Below are positions 30,875 to 44,800 of a stretch of 64,000 nt of DNA, in pieces; within the stretch, counting starts at the first letter, position 1; every line of letters begins with the position of its first letter. Below the pieces are notes generated by a model that had not been told where the DNA came from, ran no database searches, and saw only the letters and a list, made by a program, of their open reading frames with translations. Origin of the DNA: Chrysaora quinquecirrha. Lineage: Eukaryota > Cnidaria > Scyphozoa > Semaeostomeae > Pelagiidae. The position numbers and the translations under genes are program-made. The stretch is taken from positions 617,486 through 681,485 of the forward strand of contig JACTAT010000007.1 of assembly GCA_014526335.1 (NCBI GenBank). The letters are read 5' to 3'.

Positions 30875-31437
30875 TATGGTTAGGGGTATGATTGGGATGA
30901 AGCTTGGTATTGGGGTTTGGTGTTTGGTCTACAGTCTTGACGTGTTCAGCTTTAGGCTTTAGCATGAGACAACATAGGGACGAAATGTTTGATATGCGGG
31001 CTAACAATCGCTACGAACGCTAAAGCATGAGACCTGTAAGAAGAACTGGTTTCCAATTGAATTCAATATTTAACCGGGTAACAAAACTTGGTTCCCCAAA
31101 GTGCAGTCGTACGATAACTATTTTTAATGCCCAATGTTGGGCTTCTTTTTATTAGGTTTTTACACTTGGGAAAATTTATCCGATTTAGGACATACTGTAC
31201 TTGTAATTAGGAAAATGCCTAGTTGGTCTTTAATATTTTAAATCATTTTTATTGAATTGCATATTTTTCTATCTATGCACATTCATATCCGGGAATCTTA
31301 AACGACAGGGTGTCAAGGGATGTTTTCGTACTTGATTAGCAATACGGAGAATTAAATTTTCAAAATTTAAATCAATAAAACACTCAATAAATATAGAAGA
31401 TGTTATTTTTCCTTGCTTAAATTTTATAAATTCCTTC

Positions 31438-31836
31438 AAGCCGCGGTTACATGTGCAATTTTTCACCTGTTCTTTCGATGCGACACATCTGAAAATGCTC
31501 TGTTCTGAGGTGTGTAAATGGAGTACACAGGTGTTCTGCAACAATCAGCATGTGCAGTAAGAAGAATGGGTCCTAGAAAATTGCCAGAAAAACGCGCGAA
31601 AACAATGCAACGTGTTGCGTCACCAATGCAAAAAATCCAGCTACACGCTGCGATATTATTGGCGTGAATAGTTCAACCATATTATTGTTCTGCGACCGTG
31701 CTTCCTCAGGTCGCTAAACATTTTTTCAAAAATCTCTACCTGGCTACACGTGCGACATTTAGTTTTCAGGGTAGTTTTTGAGGCCGTGCTGACGCCAGCC
31801 ATTTCTAGCAAAGCGTCGCACGTATAGCCGCGGCTT
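31438..31836. repeat. MITE with AAGCCGCGGTTACATGTG ends
   Basis: AAGCCGCGGTTACATGTGCAA at 31438 is mirrored by a segment whose complement is AAGCCGCGGCTATACGTGCGA ending at 31836. Internal phrases GGCTACACGTGCGACATTT and TGCGACACATC suggest further inverted copies of the ends. Confidence 0.65.
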
Positions 31837-32043
31837 TAGAATGATTTTTATCTGTTTCAAGAATTAAACACAAGACAAAAGAAATTTACGTTTTTGCATT
31901 TCTTGATAGCTTTTGCTTTAGCTTTGATTGATAAGCTTATAAAACACGAATGTTGCATTTGGGCGATTGTTGAAATGCTGATACTCTGAAGTACCGAGTA
32001 ATAGATTTCTTGACATTGCTACAGCGTTGCTATTTTCTATGCC

Positions 32044-32709
32044 TACACTCTTTTTTTATAAGAACAAGGAAATTTCGATTGAGGCTAGATGTTCTTAAGT
32101 TTTTGCCGTTTTTGAATCTGAAATGTTCTTAATCTGTTCTTAATTCCTCAGCTACTTAGACCGTATTATTTTTCAGTATATGTCTGTAGTGGCACTAGGT
32201 CTGTGCACAAATGCAACATGCTTGTCTATTTCTTTGTTCGTTTGCCTTTTTACCTTCAGTTTGACTGTCTTACTTTCTTATTTAGCTGATATTACTAGGG
32301 ATCACACTTTTTTTTAATAAGCAACCCCTCAATAAGCAACTAGGGCTGAAATGACCTTAATATTAAGCAACATGAGGGCTCAACTGAATTACTTAGAAGT
32401 CAGACAACCAAGCTTATACGCTTGCTTGTTGTTAGGAAATTGTTTGTTTTGCATGTTGAAGTTCTTAAGCTAACGTTTTGCCACTTACTGTCTCCCAAAA
32501 GTCGTGTTATCGGCCTAACAGTTGACGATTTTGACCCGCAAAGTCAGGGGTGGTTGTTAAGCAACTTTTAAGCAACTTTGAGGGCTGGACAAAAATCAAG
32601 TTGCGTATTAAAAAAAAGTATATGAAAAGGCCAGCCACAGCTTGTTGTTATTTCGTTCTTAAAATCTGGGCAAAATCCAGGGTCGTGTTCTTATAAAAAA
32701 AGAGTGTAC
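32044..32709. repeat. MITE, AAGAAC-word type, containing a nested MITE
   Basis: The ends TACACTCTTTTTTTATAAGAAC and GTTCTTATAAAAAAAGAGTGTA bound 666 bp. TGTTCTTAA recurs near 32090, 32122 and 32133. Positions 32303-32621 are a second element of the same superfamily but of the AAGCAAC type. Confidence 0.7.
32303..32621. repeat. Nested MITE, AAGCAAC-word type
   Basis: The ends ACACTTTTTTTTAATAAGCAAC and GTTGCGTATTAAAAAAAAGT bound about 319 bp. AAGCAAC recurs near 32334, 32366, 32558 and 32569. It interrupts the AAGAAC-type element, so the two word types were active at different times. Confidence 0.65.
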
Positions 32710-33088
32710 ATGCGTTCCAGAGCACTCTCTTAATATGTCCTTCGTACATACATATATTTCACACAAGTATCAATGCAAATCGTGAAACAATTCATTAGCT
32801 GGTGGACGTCAATTAGATGAATATTATGATAGATATTTTGTAAATTACCTGCGTCGGAATTCTTGTTTGAAAAAGAATAGTTAAGACAAGTAAAAAACAA
32901 CGCGTTTTTCTATTTACTATTGATAAACCGAAATGCTACAACCAGCAAAGGCAAAGAATACTTAGTTGATGAATTTTAATGATGCAACGATATGTTATTG
33001 TTTCACATTATCCTGACACTGTTGCCATATTGATAGCAAGCATTTGATACAGAGTGACACACACGAGTGGATCATTTTTGTCAACAAA
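32710..33088 (+). promoter_or_regulatory. 5' flank of gene 2
   Basis: AT-rich DNA without a frame or recognised element lies between a MITE and the predicted start codon of gene 2. The promoter is presumed here; I see no strong TATA box or other decisive motif. Confidence 0.3.
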
Positions 33089-33111
33089 ATGCTCCTTTCT
33101 CTGCTTTTCAC
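33089..33111 (+). CDS. Gene 2 exon 1: start codon and first half of the signal peptide
   Basis: ACAAA-ATG is followed by Leu-Leu-Ser-Leu-Leu-Phe and AC before a GTAAGT donor at 33112 (phase 2). Exon 2 begins with the T that completes Thr and continues S-L-L-Y-F-T-S-I-F-T-T-A. The joined peptide is a good signal sequence, which supports both the start and the splice. Confidence 0.75.
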
Positions 33112-36100
33112 GTAAGTAAAGTTATCTTAATCTTTGTATAACTTTCGCTTTTGAGCTTTCGAAAAAGTTTTACATTGTTTATCGTCTAAAATTGATCACG
33201 AAGGCTGTACACGTTTTTTTTTCTATAAGAACACTGAAATTGAAGAAAGCCATGCAGTGTTCTTAGTTTTCCCGATTTGAAGGCTCAAAATGTTCTTAAC
33301 ATGTTCTTAATTTTCTTGCTTTTCAAAAAGATGTTGTTCTTCAAATAAGGTGACAATTGCTACGAGAAGGGACGCACATGTAAAAATGTCACATAGTCTC
33401 AATTATTGATAGTTTACCTGTTTTCTAGAGAGGAGAACATGACAGCGCCAATAAATTTCTAATTTTTCTAGCTTCACAAAGCCTTGTTATGTTCTTAGCA
33501 TGTTCTTAACTTTTCAGCCTCTGAAGCCTTATGTTCTTATATACTTTTTTCTTATAAAAAAAAACGTGTATTCGTTCGCGAGCGAGCGGCGAACTGCAAA
33601 TTCGCTAACGAACAGCGAATGCGAACTAAATGGAAATGGGCATTTAAACATCGTCCAGTCGTTGTCAACCTGTGCGGCGATCCTCCAAAGGTGTAACTCT
33701 GTCGCCCCCCCTCCCCAGTTTCTTAATATTTTAAATGGTTCTCCAAGCTGAAGCTTCTTGCTTGTCATTCCTCGCTAGAAAGTCCCTGTAACGTCGATTT
33801 GTTCTGCCTCTCCTTCTGCTACCATTTATGAGAGCTTTCAGCAGCATTTGCTTCTCCAAGGATCCCAAGGAGCCATCATTGTCCTTAGTACATGGCCAGT
33901 TTACCCCTTTCATTCCCCGATTCATCGGAGTCCAGATTCCCCCAGTTCCGTAGAATAGCTGTGTTTAACGAGTTATCACTTATCACGTTCAGTCATACAA
34001 GGTGAGTTGACAAAATGGCAGCGTACAACGCTTTGCTGAACCTTGGGGAAGAAGTTCAACTTTTTCTTGCATTGGGTCCGCGATTTTTCGTCCAGACAAA
34101 AATTTTAGTCTAAGAGGAATTTTGAAAAACTCAATTTATTTTGAAGCAAGCAACTTACTATGGGGAAGTAAGCACTTTTCTTGCATTTATAACTCGAAGA
34201 ACATTCTGGCCTATAAATTCAATTCCTATCCTATCGTCAGGCCGGGGGTTGTTATTGGACCTTGTCCTCTAGGGGTGACATTTTTTTAAAATCACCCTCG
34301 CCCCCCATTTTCTTTCACCTGGAGCACCCAGGCATTTGTCATCCGCTCTACCATATCCTCGACCTCAAGCAGTCTCCAAAATCCTCTTGTTTCTTTTGCA
34401 CGGAGGACTCTGCTCCGCATTACACTGCAGGGAATGTCTGTGCTTTTCACAATGTTTATCTGAACGCAATTAAAGAGATGCAAAATTTGAAGTGAATACG
34501 CTAATTGAATTCCTTGATTTTTGTTGATTTTATCAATTTAGTTCATTGCTGTACTTCACTTCGATTTTCACAACTGCGAGAATACTGAGAAACTCATGCT
34601 CTCCTGGGTATGCGAACTTCAGTTACGTCATAGAAGATGCTGTTCTCCAAGGCTCCATTATTGCTACTTTCAAGAATCAATCAGCAGAACAATGCGAAGT
34701 GAGATGTTTTGCTGAGTTTTGGTGCAAATCAATCAACATCGAATTGTCAGGAGAAAAGACATGCGAATTGAACAGAGAAAGCGAGGCTGATAAGACAGAT
34801 GAACAAACGTTGACACCAAAGAAAGGCTGGCAGTTTAAATCGACTGATTACACTGATCCACTGGTAAGATTTTCATCATAAAATGCAGTAGAGAATTCTG
34901 CAAAAGATGGTGGTTCCATCCTTTTCTTATCAAAGACTTTTCAAGGGAATTCTGAGAATAATTTCCTTAATTACGTAATTACTGTGCCACAGCTGAGCAC
35001 AAACATGTTGCATTCATTAAGTTTCCATTACTAAATAAATCCTTCCCAGAAATCCTTCTAAAATCATTCGTAAAAAACAAAGGTCCAACGGAAAAGGCTG
35101 TCAACTTTTGTGGAAGCCTCACTAAAACAGAAATACTTTGGTCTCCCTCCCATTGGGGGGGGGGTACTTCATTGTTCAAATGACTAGACGTGCAGCCCCA
35201 TTTTTACAAACCCACCCATGTCTACCGATAAATTCCGTCACTCCTGGCACCCATGTATAGAAAAAAACAACGAAATTTTTTACCCATTTGTACCAATATC
35301 TCCAATATTTGAGCCAAATTTAACACTAAATGCGGTGAAAAGGCCTTTCCGCTGAAAACTAAAACGCACTTGCCCGATTTGCACCATAAAATTGATTTTA
35401 AATACAAATATTTATCAGGCTTATAAAAGTAATGCATGCCTGGTAGTTCTTATACATTTTACTACCCATATATAGAGATTCTTTACGAAACAACAACCAA
35501 TATTGGGAAATTATCGCTGAAAAAGTTACCCATTTGAGCGGCGCGTCTAGTATAATGAACAATGGAAGTACCCCCACGGGTCTCCCTGTGCTGTCGAGCT
35601 CGGGTTAACATCTTGGCAGGGTCTCTATGCCATTCCGAGGCTTCTATGTAACCATAAAAAGTTGAAATTTATTGGGAACTTTCGGCACAGAATGGAGATT
35701 ATTGGAATGAGGCAGAAGGCCAATTGATGTTGGAATGCTTTGAATTTCAATGTCATGGTTTAAGGACAGTAAAACAACAGAAATCATTCGCAATGGATAA
35801 AATCGATTCCATGCCAATTGAAAGCCTTTTCAAGCAACCTGACCTCGTCTGTATGCGTGCCACAGGAGTGAGGCTTATGGTTAACTCTCTATTCTGTGCT
35901 TTCAACTTTCTTACTCGTGGTTGCGAAATTTCTTTGGCGCCCTTCAATTCCTGTATGCTGGATAGTTACTGGTCATAACTTTCTGATATGGCCAATAGAC
36001 CATTTCAACTACGGGCCTCGCTTTCAAAATAATTGCAAAAGACTTCAGATTCAAATTTAGCACTTTCGTTTTAGTGTTAGGCAAAGTTTAACGCTCCTAG

Positions 36101-39100
36101 TCCTTAAGATATTGGTTTAATAGATGTTTAAAGTTTCAAATTCTATAAAGGATTTGACCATGAAAAATTGATGGGGGTGAAAATCTTCACCATCAGTCAT
36201 TTTACACGGTCAAATCCCTTAAAAATTTTCGAACCTTTAATCGCTATAGAATCAACATCGTAAGGACCAGAAGCGTAAAAATTTGCCTCAACACTAAATA
36301 AAAGTGCTGAATTCGAATCTGAAGTCGAAATTTCTCTGCGACCTATTTTTCAATTATTTTGAAAACGAGGCCCTAAGTTGAAATCGTCTTTACACAGGCC
36401 GACTAGAAAAACGGATTTTTCTCCAAAAACTTCAACCACTACATACGCCGGAATTTCGACTTTCCAGCAATATTTGCTGCAAACAATCGCCCAGCTTGCT
36501 GAACTCAGACCATCGCTCGAACTTATTGAATTTAGACAATTGGGTCACTCCTCAACATCTTTGAGGGCATACCCAAATTATTGATGGTTCGATAAAATAT
36601 GTAAATATACGCTCAATAAAGCCATGTATTTTGATCTCTTAGATTGGTGACGTTTGTAAAAAGTTGAAACCATGCCCTTCTGGTCATTTGTGCATTGATT
36701 CTTGTGATTGCCCTGGATACGTATGCTACGTTTGTCCCACCATAAAGTTAGGAATGCATTGCGATTATCGTAAGTTTTTTGCGATTATACCCTGATATTT
36801 CTTAATTTGAAATTCATACATTATTATGGCTAATGTTGTCCTTAACTTAACTTCTGAAGTTCTGTTTAGTTTGTAATTTTGATGCGCCGTGGTAACCGAT
36901 TTGCGCACTAATAAACCCCCTGTGCAGTGATTAATTCAAACTTTGCGCAGTGATAATATTCTGAGTGAGCAAGGAGCAAAGTTATCAATCAAGTTATCAA
37001 TAGACCATTTCAACTAAGGGCCTCGTTTTCAAAAAATTTGAAAATTAGGTCATAGAGAAATTTCGACTTCAGATTCGAATTCAGCACCTTCGTGTTAGTA
37101 TTGAGGCAAAGTTTTATGCCTCTAGTCCTTAAGATAATGATTTCATAGGTGTTAAAAGTTTGAAATTCAAGAAAGTATTTGACCGTGAAAAATCGCTGGA
37201 TGAGAAATTTTACACCCTCAATCATTTTACAGGGTCACATCGCTTAAAAATTTTCAAACTGTTAATCGCTATAGAATCAATATTGAAAGGACTAGAAACG
37301 TGAAAATTTGCCCAAACACTAAAAAGAAAGTGCTGAATTCAAATCAGAGGCTGTATGTAGACATAAGGCTCTAGCAATCTGTAGGGTAGGGCTTTTAGGC
37401 AACAGTTCTTTCAAAACAATGGTAGGGGCCTACGGCTTAGTAATCAGAGGTCAACATCAGGTGCAATAAATAGGACATTGATATCGGTGCCTCTCTCATC
37501 AATGTAAATTTGAGAAAGTTTAAAATTGTCTTTGGAATTATCACCTAGCTTTAGTCACTGAACGCACGTAAAATTGCAACCTTTTATCACACTAAAACTT
37601 CTTGCTTCCGAAACAAAGTAATTTATCTGCAGTTTCAACGTTCTTTCAGCAAAAGCATCTTCCCAAGTACACTCTTTTTTTTTATAAGAATATTGTTTAT
37701 AAGAATATTCAGGCTCAGAATCATCCTATTTTTAAGAATACTGTAAGAATGTGCTCAGTCTCAGCTCTCCCATATTTCTGTCTCATTTTCAGCCGATGCC
37801 TGTTTTGCAATGTTAGAACGAAACTTCATGATTGTTAACAACATTCTTTTTGTTATATTAGTTGAATATTTCTTTCGCTCGACCATAAGAGATTATTTTT
37901 CTTTTAACTATGTTCCGCTAAAACCGCATATCAGATTTGAAAAATAAGAATACTTTAAGAATATATTCAGGCTCAAAACGAACATTTTTTAAGAATATTG
38001 AGGCTGGACAAAATTTATAGTATTCTTATAAAAAAAAGAGTGTACTATCTCCTCATCAAAACTTTTCATCAATCCCCCACCACCAAAACGAGGGCATTCA
38101 TGTAGCATTTCTATTTTTTAAACGCGTTTTTTGGTTCGTCGAATTACATCTGCACATGATTGTACCACATCTTGTAGCTTTTTCTTAAATATCGTGAGAA
38201 GGAACTAAATCTCCAAAAAACTTGATAAATTCAATCTCAAAGTAATCTTATTAGAAAAGGATTACGTCGGCTTTCTCACTGTAAGGTCTTTCAAAATATG
38301 AGAGGTGGTCTTTCAAAATATGAGAGGTGGTCTTTCAAAATATGAGAGGTGGTCTTTCAAAATATGAGAGGTGGTCTTTCAAAATATGAGGGTAGTATTT
38401 AAAAATATGAGAGGAGGTCTTTCAAAATATGAGAGGTGGTCTTTCAAAATAAGAGAGGTGGTCTTTCAAATTATGAGGGTGGTCTTTCAAAATATGAGAG
38501 GTGGTCTTTCAAAATATGAGGGTAGTATTTAAAAATATGAGAGGTGGTCTTTCAAAATAAGAGAGGTGGTCTTTCAAAATAAGAGAGGTGGTCTTTCAAA
38601 TTATGAGGGTGGTATTTCAAAATATGAGAGGTGGTCTTTCAAAATATGAGAGGTGGTCTTTCAAAATAAGAGAGGTGGTCTTTCAAAATAAGAGAGGTGG
38701 TCTTTCAAAATATGAGAGGTGGTCTTTCAAAATAAGAGAGGTGGTCTTTCAAAATAAGAGAGGTGGTCTTTCAAATTATGAGGGTGGTATTTCAGAATAT
38801 GAGAGGTGGTCTCTCCAAATATGAGAGGTGGTCTTTAGAAATATGAAGGGTGGTCTTTCAAAATATGGGGGTGTTATTTCAAAATATGAGAGTTGGTCTT
38901 TCAAAATATGAGAGTTGGTCTTTCAAAATATGAGAGGTGGTCTTTCAAAATATGAGAGGTGGTCTTTCAAAATATGAGAGGTGGTCTTTCAAAATATGAG
39001 GGTAGTATTTAAAAATATGAGAGGTGGTCTTTCAAAATAAGAGAGGTGGTCTTTCAAAATAAGAGAGGTGGTCTTTCAAATTATGAGGGTGGTATTTCAG

Positions 39101-41863
39101 AATATGAGAGGTGGTCTCTCCAAATATGAGAGGTGGTCTTTAGAAATATGAAGGGTGGTCTTTCAAAATATGGGGGTGTTATTTCAAAATATGAGAGTTG
39201 GTCTTTCAAAATATGAGAGGTGGTCTTTAAAAATATGAAGGGTGGTCTTTCAAAATATGAGGGTGGTATTTCAAAATATGAGAGGTGGTCTTTAGAAATA
39301 TGAAGGGTGGTCTTTCAAAATATGAGGGTGGTATTTCAAAATATGAGAGGTGGTCTTTCAAAATATGAGAGGTGGTCTTTCAAAATATGAGAGGTGGTCT
39401 TTAGAAATATGAAGGGTGGTCTTTCAAAATATGAGAGGTGGTATTTCAAAATATGAGAGGTGGTCTTTAGAAATATTAAGGGTGGTCTTTCAAAATATGA
39501 GGGTGGTATTTCAAAATATTAGAGTTGGTCTTTCAAAATAAGAGAGGTGGTCTTTGAAAATCTGAGAGGTGGCCTTTCAAAATATCAGAGTTGATCTTTC
39601 AAAATATTAGAGGTGGTATTTCAAAATTTGAGGGTAGCTTTCAAAATATGAGAGGTGGTCTTTCAAATTATGAGGGTGGTATTTCAAAATATGAGCGGTG
39701 GTCTTTCAAAATATCAGAGTTGATCTTTCAAAATATCAGAGGTGATATTTCAAAATATGAGAGGTGGTCTTTCAAATATGAATGTATCGAGTTTAGACTT
39801 AGAACACGCGTGCTTAAAATTGACAATTTCAAGAATATCAAAAAGAATTGAATAAGATTATCATTGAGCAAATGTGTAATGATTTAAAATCGTGCTGTAA
39901 AACTTTACCGACGGTCCTTTTGACGGAACCACCTTACCCAGCCCAAGTTTTTCAGGTGCTCAAATGGCTCACTGTCAGGGAGCTCGATGACTTTGAATCT
40001 CAGAAGATGGTTTTTAGTTAACATGAAAAATAAAAATAAACATCAATTTTCTGGTCTGGTTCTACTTTTTTTTAATTAACGAAGATTCGTATATTACTTT
40101 ACAGTAGATAGGGCTATTGATATAAATGTTTAGGTAAAATATATTTAACTTTGTTATTTTATTGTATATTATTACAGCTATCACTGGTGTGGCCTTGAAT
40201 ATTGAACGACGAAGTGCAATAAGGGATTTTCAGATGTCTTCTTCATCCGAAACCCGCATTGACGAAGGAGCGTTTAAAGCTAGATTGAATTTCATGGGAG
40301 ACTGGTGTGCGAAGTTTGGTCTCAATGACAATCAGTTCGTCAGGGTAAGCTCAATACTTTTGCTGAATACACACACAATATTTCACGAACTTGACATGAT
40401 AATTCACGAATTGCAAGTTGCTAGATTCGAGTTTTCTGCTGGGAATTGCGAGTTGTCAGTTTCGAATTGTCAGTTGCGAGTTGTCAGGTGCGAATTGTCA
40501 GTTGCGAGTTGTCAGTTTCGAATTGTCAGTTGCGAGTTGTCAGTTGCGAATTGTCAGTTGCGATTTGTCAGGTGCGAATTGTCAGTTGCGAGTTGTCAGG
40601 TGCGAATTGTCAGTTGCGAGTTGTCAGTTGCGAATTGTCAGTTGCGAGTTGTCAGGTGCGAATTGTCAGTTGCGAGTTGTCAGTTTCGAATTGTCAGTTG
40701 CGAGTTGTCAGGTGCGAATTGTCAGTTGCGAGTTGTCAGTTGCGAATTGTCAGTTGCGAGTTGTCAGTTGCGAATTGTCAGTTGCGAGTTGAAATCGCCG
40801 TTAAGTGTTGTCGTTAGTGGGCGTAATTAACAAAATGCAATTGCTTGCCAAAAACATCAATAAGTATCAACTGTTAGTGTAGTGCAGTGGAATAATGCGC
40901 TTGTTTCTTGGGCTAAGGGTTGCGAGTTCGATCCACGATGCAGGAAACTAAAAATTTGACACCAAGATTTTCTCGCAAAAAAGCCACCTCGGTCGGGCTT
41001 CAAAAAAAGGTTTGACTACAATATTGCAAAATGTTGCTCAAATCTAATTTGATCTGATTTTTTATTTTGAAAGATTTTCATACAATTTTTAATTGAGTTG
41101 TTATTCTCAGAAGTTTCTAGAAGCCCTCTTACATGTAAGATATTTTCGTGTGAAGAGAGGAGGAGATTGTGGCGCAGTAGAAATTGTTGCCAAGTTAGAC
41201 AGAAGAATTTTTTCAAAACAGTTTGCGGCTTCGAGAATCATCTGAAAATAAATGGTTCAATCAAGTTGGCAATCAATTCTTCAAGTGCTACTAATTATTG
41301 AATATAGTCATCTGCATAGTATGCGAATTCTGTGATAGCTTTTGGAGATTCTATAATTAAATTAATCATTTGAAGCGAAGGTTACAGGTTTCGGTGCACT
41401 GAAGGGAGTTATTTGTTAACAGTTTAACCTACGAGTTCAAATTTTTTAGTACATATACGTTACTAGAGGTTTTCTATTTTCGGTTCAAAGTTTTGGGATT
41501 CTTCGAGGAAAGATTCATCTGAACACATTGTCAACAATCGCATCATCATCATAATGGATCATTATCATCATCACCATCATCATCACAATCACCAATCATT
41601 GTCTTCAACATGATCATCATTGTTGAAGAAGATGATGATCATGTTGAAGACGATGCTGATCATGTTGAAGACGGTGATCATCATTTTCGTCTTCAACGTG
41701 ATCATCATCATCGTTGTTTTCGTCGTCGAGCATCATAATCATCATCATGATAGTCTTTAGCATGATCATTATGGTCATTATCATCCTCATCAAAGTCATC
41801 ATCATCTTCAAAATCATCATCATCATCATCATTATCATCATCATCATCACTATCATCATCGTT

Positions 41864-41894
<31 letters not shown>

Positions 41895-44800
41895 CCATCA
41901 TCACCAACATCATCATCATTCTCATCATCGTTGTCTTTTTCTTCGTCATCTTCGTCATTATTAACATGATCTTCATCATTATTGTCATCATCATCGTCAT
42001 CATCATCATCATCATCATCATCATCACCATCATCACCAACATCATCATCATTCTCATCATCGTTGTCTTTTTCTTCGTCATCTTCATCATTATCAACATG
42101 ATCTTCATCATTATTATCATCATCATCAGCGTCCTTCGGACATTGCTACAGCGTTGCTATTTTTGCTATTGCTATCGTATTGTTAGTTGTTTTTGTTTTG
42201 TTTACATTTATGTAATAGATCTAAGTAATGGCTTTTATGTATTGACTTTTCTGTATTAGAGTTTTGCTAGCGGCCATGCCGGTAATAGGTGACGTTATTC
42301 TGCGGATTAAAAAACTAATACCAATTCGTTTGATTTGGCGTCCAGCAATTCAATTCAATGCTTTTGATGCGTCTGTTATATAAATTAGAGCTACATTTTT
42401 TCAAAGGTGGATTTTTGGACAAGGAAGGTGATTACAGATGTTGCAGTGCAAGGCCATTATAGCCTGGCACATATCTGGGTTGAGAGCTTTCGGTTGCTTT
42501 ACACAGAAGACAGCTATAAATGGAAAACCAGGGCATTTTTTAACAGTGTAACTACTGGGGAACGTTCCCCAGTAGGCCCAATGCCATCCCCAGTAGTGAG
42601 CGCCAAAATCATAGAATTTCCCCAGTAGTCTGGGCCCTTGTCAATTCCCACTTACCCACTTGAAAATCAACTGGTAGTTTTAAGTGAAAATTTCTTTAAT
42701 TATCTACAGCATGTATTTTAGGCATTGGCAGTATTGGTAAAGATATTGTTTGTTTGAGCTTTGCACAAGAACAAAATTTCGACTTCGCAATGACGGTACA
42801 ATGTATTTGTAGTCAATACAGCCGTCAGTAGTGGACACCCCAAATTCTAAACCACAGACAAGTAGCGTCAGTCGTTTCTGGACAAATTTTTTACGTTTCT
42901 GGACTATCGTGGGCGTCAGGCGATAACTTCTAAGAGGTTCAGTTAAATTTTGGTGAAAATGCATCTTCTGTATCTTCTGTTTTCTTCAAAATCTGGGCTG
43001 CGCAAATTTAATAGAAGAGTCCTGAAATGATCAACAGAGCAACTCTAGCTACCCAATTTTTCAAAATTTTCCGGGGGAGCATGCCCCCGGACCCCTCTAG
43101 ATTCCTGCACCTTTGACGCTCTGGGGTCTTCTTTCTGTGGTGCCACTTCCTGCCACCCCCCGAAAAGTTCTGTGGATTTGCGCCCCTGTGCCTTTGCCTT
43201 TTTTGTTTTGTGGCAACTGTGAAAATCTTTAAAATGATGTATTTTACTTTCGCTTATTACGCTTTTAGGCCCTTTTTCAAATTTTCCCCAGTAGTGAAAA
43301 TTTCTTAAAAATGCCCTGTCTTTACAAAATAATGAGCGTGTATGACTTTATTAAGTCTGTAGAATCTGCAATGGCGGTCAGGAAGTACTTTATAAGTAGG
43401 GGGCTTCTGGGTGGAAGTTTTCGGTTTTCTTAGTTTTTAGGGTTAGAAAAAGCTCTTTTTTGGACAGTAGGTACACGTTTTTTTTTATAAGAAGGTTTAT
43501 AAGAAACCTAGTACTGGACACCCAAAAAGTTAAGAAACTTTCAGAACTATGAGGAAAAAGTTGAGAAGCTTTAGAAATTTTTGTGTCAGTTTTCCAACAT
43601 ACTGATTTCACAATTGTTGAGGTAGTATATAGTTCTCAAGCATTCCCGTGCGAGTTCTCGCACCAGTGTGGCTAAGTCCGTGTGATTTCTCGCACCTGTC
43701 AGCAATACTGTATCCCACAGAAGGTTTTTTGTCGTTTTTACTGCAATTTATTTCCATTTTATTAAGAAACTGTTAAGAAACTTTTAGAACTAAAATTGGG
43801 CCAAAAATTAAGAACCTTTTAGAACTAGGCCCCGACCTAGGTTTCTTATAAAATAAAAAGCGTGTATATCATTTAATTTTTGGAGATATTTGCTTTGGGT
43901 CCGTGTCTGTAATAAAGCAATGTAATATTCAATTTTGGATTCAACTGATTCAGGCATACAACAAAAGTTTCATGATCAGATTATTTTGTGCCACGTCGAG
44001 ATTCAATCTGTTTTAGCCAAGGTTCCTGGTTTCTCAGGGCGGGACCCAGTCATCGCTCACCAGACCGAGACTAACACCAAACTGGAATTCTCTCTCGACT
44101 GGCAGGGACGTCGCTAGGACTCAACAACTGGGGATGTAGCTCGGTATTTTGCCGACAAAATGGGCGTGGGTTTAAAAAAATGGGTGTGGCTTGGCTGTTG
44201 CCGTTGGCGAATTTCTTTTCGGTTCCTTGCACGCAACCGCCAGGCCAGGAATATTATGCATGCATCAAATATTCCAGATGGGACATCATAGAAATGAGGG
44301 ACAAAATTGTAAGAGGGGTGCGGGGGCATGCTCCCCCGGAAAAATTTGGAAGATTTGAACTCTAGAATGTCTTAGAACGTACCATTTTCAGCTGTTGGAC
44401 AACAACATTCTAATAATTTGCTAGTAACTTTAGATTCCGTCAAAGATACGTAAACTCTCTTTTAGCTTCTTATTCTACCATTCTTCAAGAGCAGTGTTGG
44501 CTACCCCGTGTATTGTATCCCAATCTCCTTTGTGGTGCGCTTGTATCTGTTATGGCCAGGGTGAAGGCTGGCAAACGGGCAAGGAACGGAAGCACTGGCT
44601 CTCGGCATTTGCTCGTCCTTAGCAACCAAACATGTTGGCAGCTATGGAAAGAGGATGCAAGTATGAGTCGGTAAGCCATCTGAAGGACGCTTGCACGACA
44701 TTTGCCGACACAATATCAAGACGAATCAAGTGATTTATGGCATTTCTTGCCCTTAGTTACTATTACCAAAAGACTCTGTTCTTCTCAAATTTGCCGACAG

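Noticed and set aside
38588..39851. R-G-G-L-S-K-Y-E repeat proteins
   Set aside because: Frames cycling through a 22-bp minisatellite in an intron.
41617..42259. Long Met-only and Ile-only frames on opposite strands
   Set aside because: They are translations of an (ATC)n repeat with no unique sequence.
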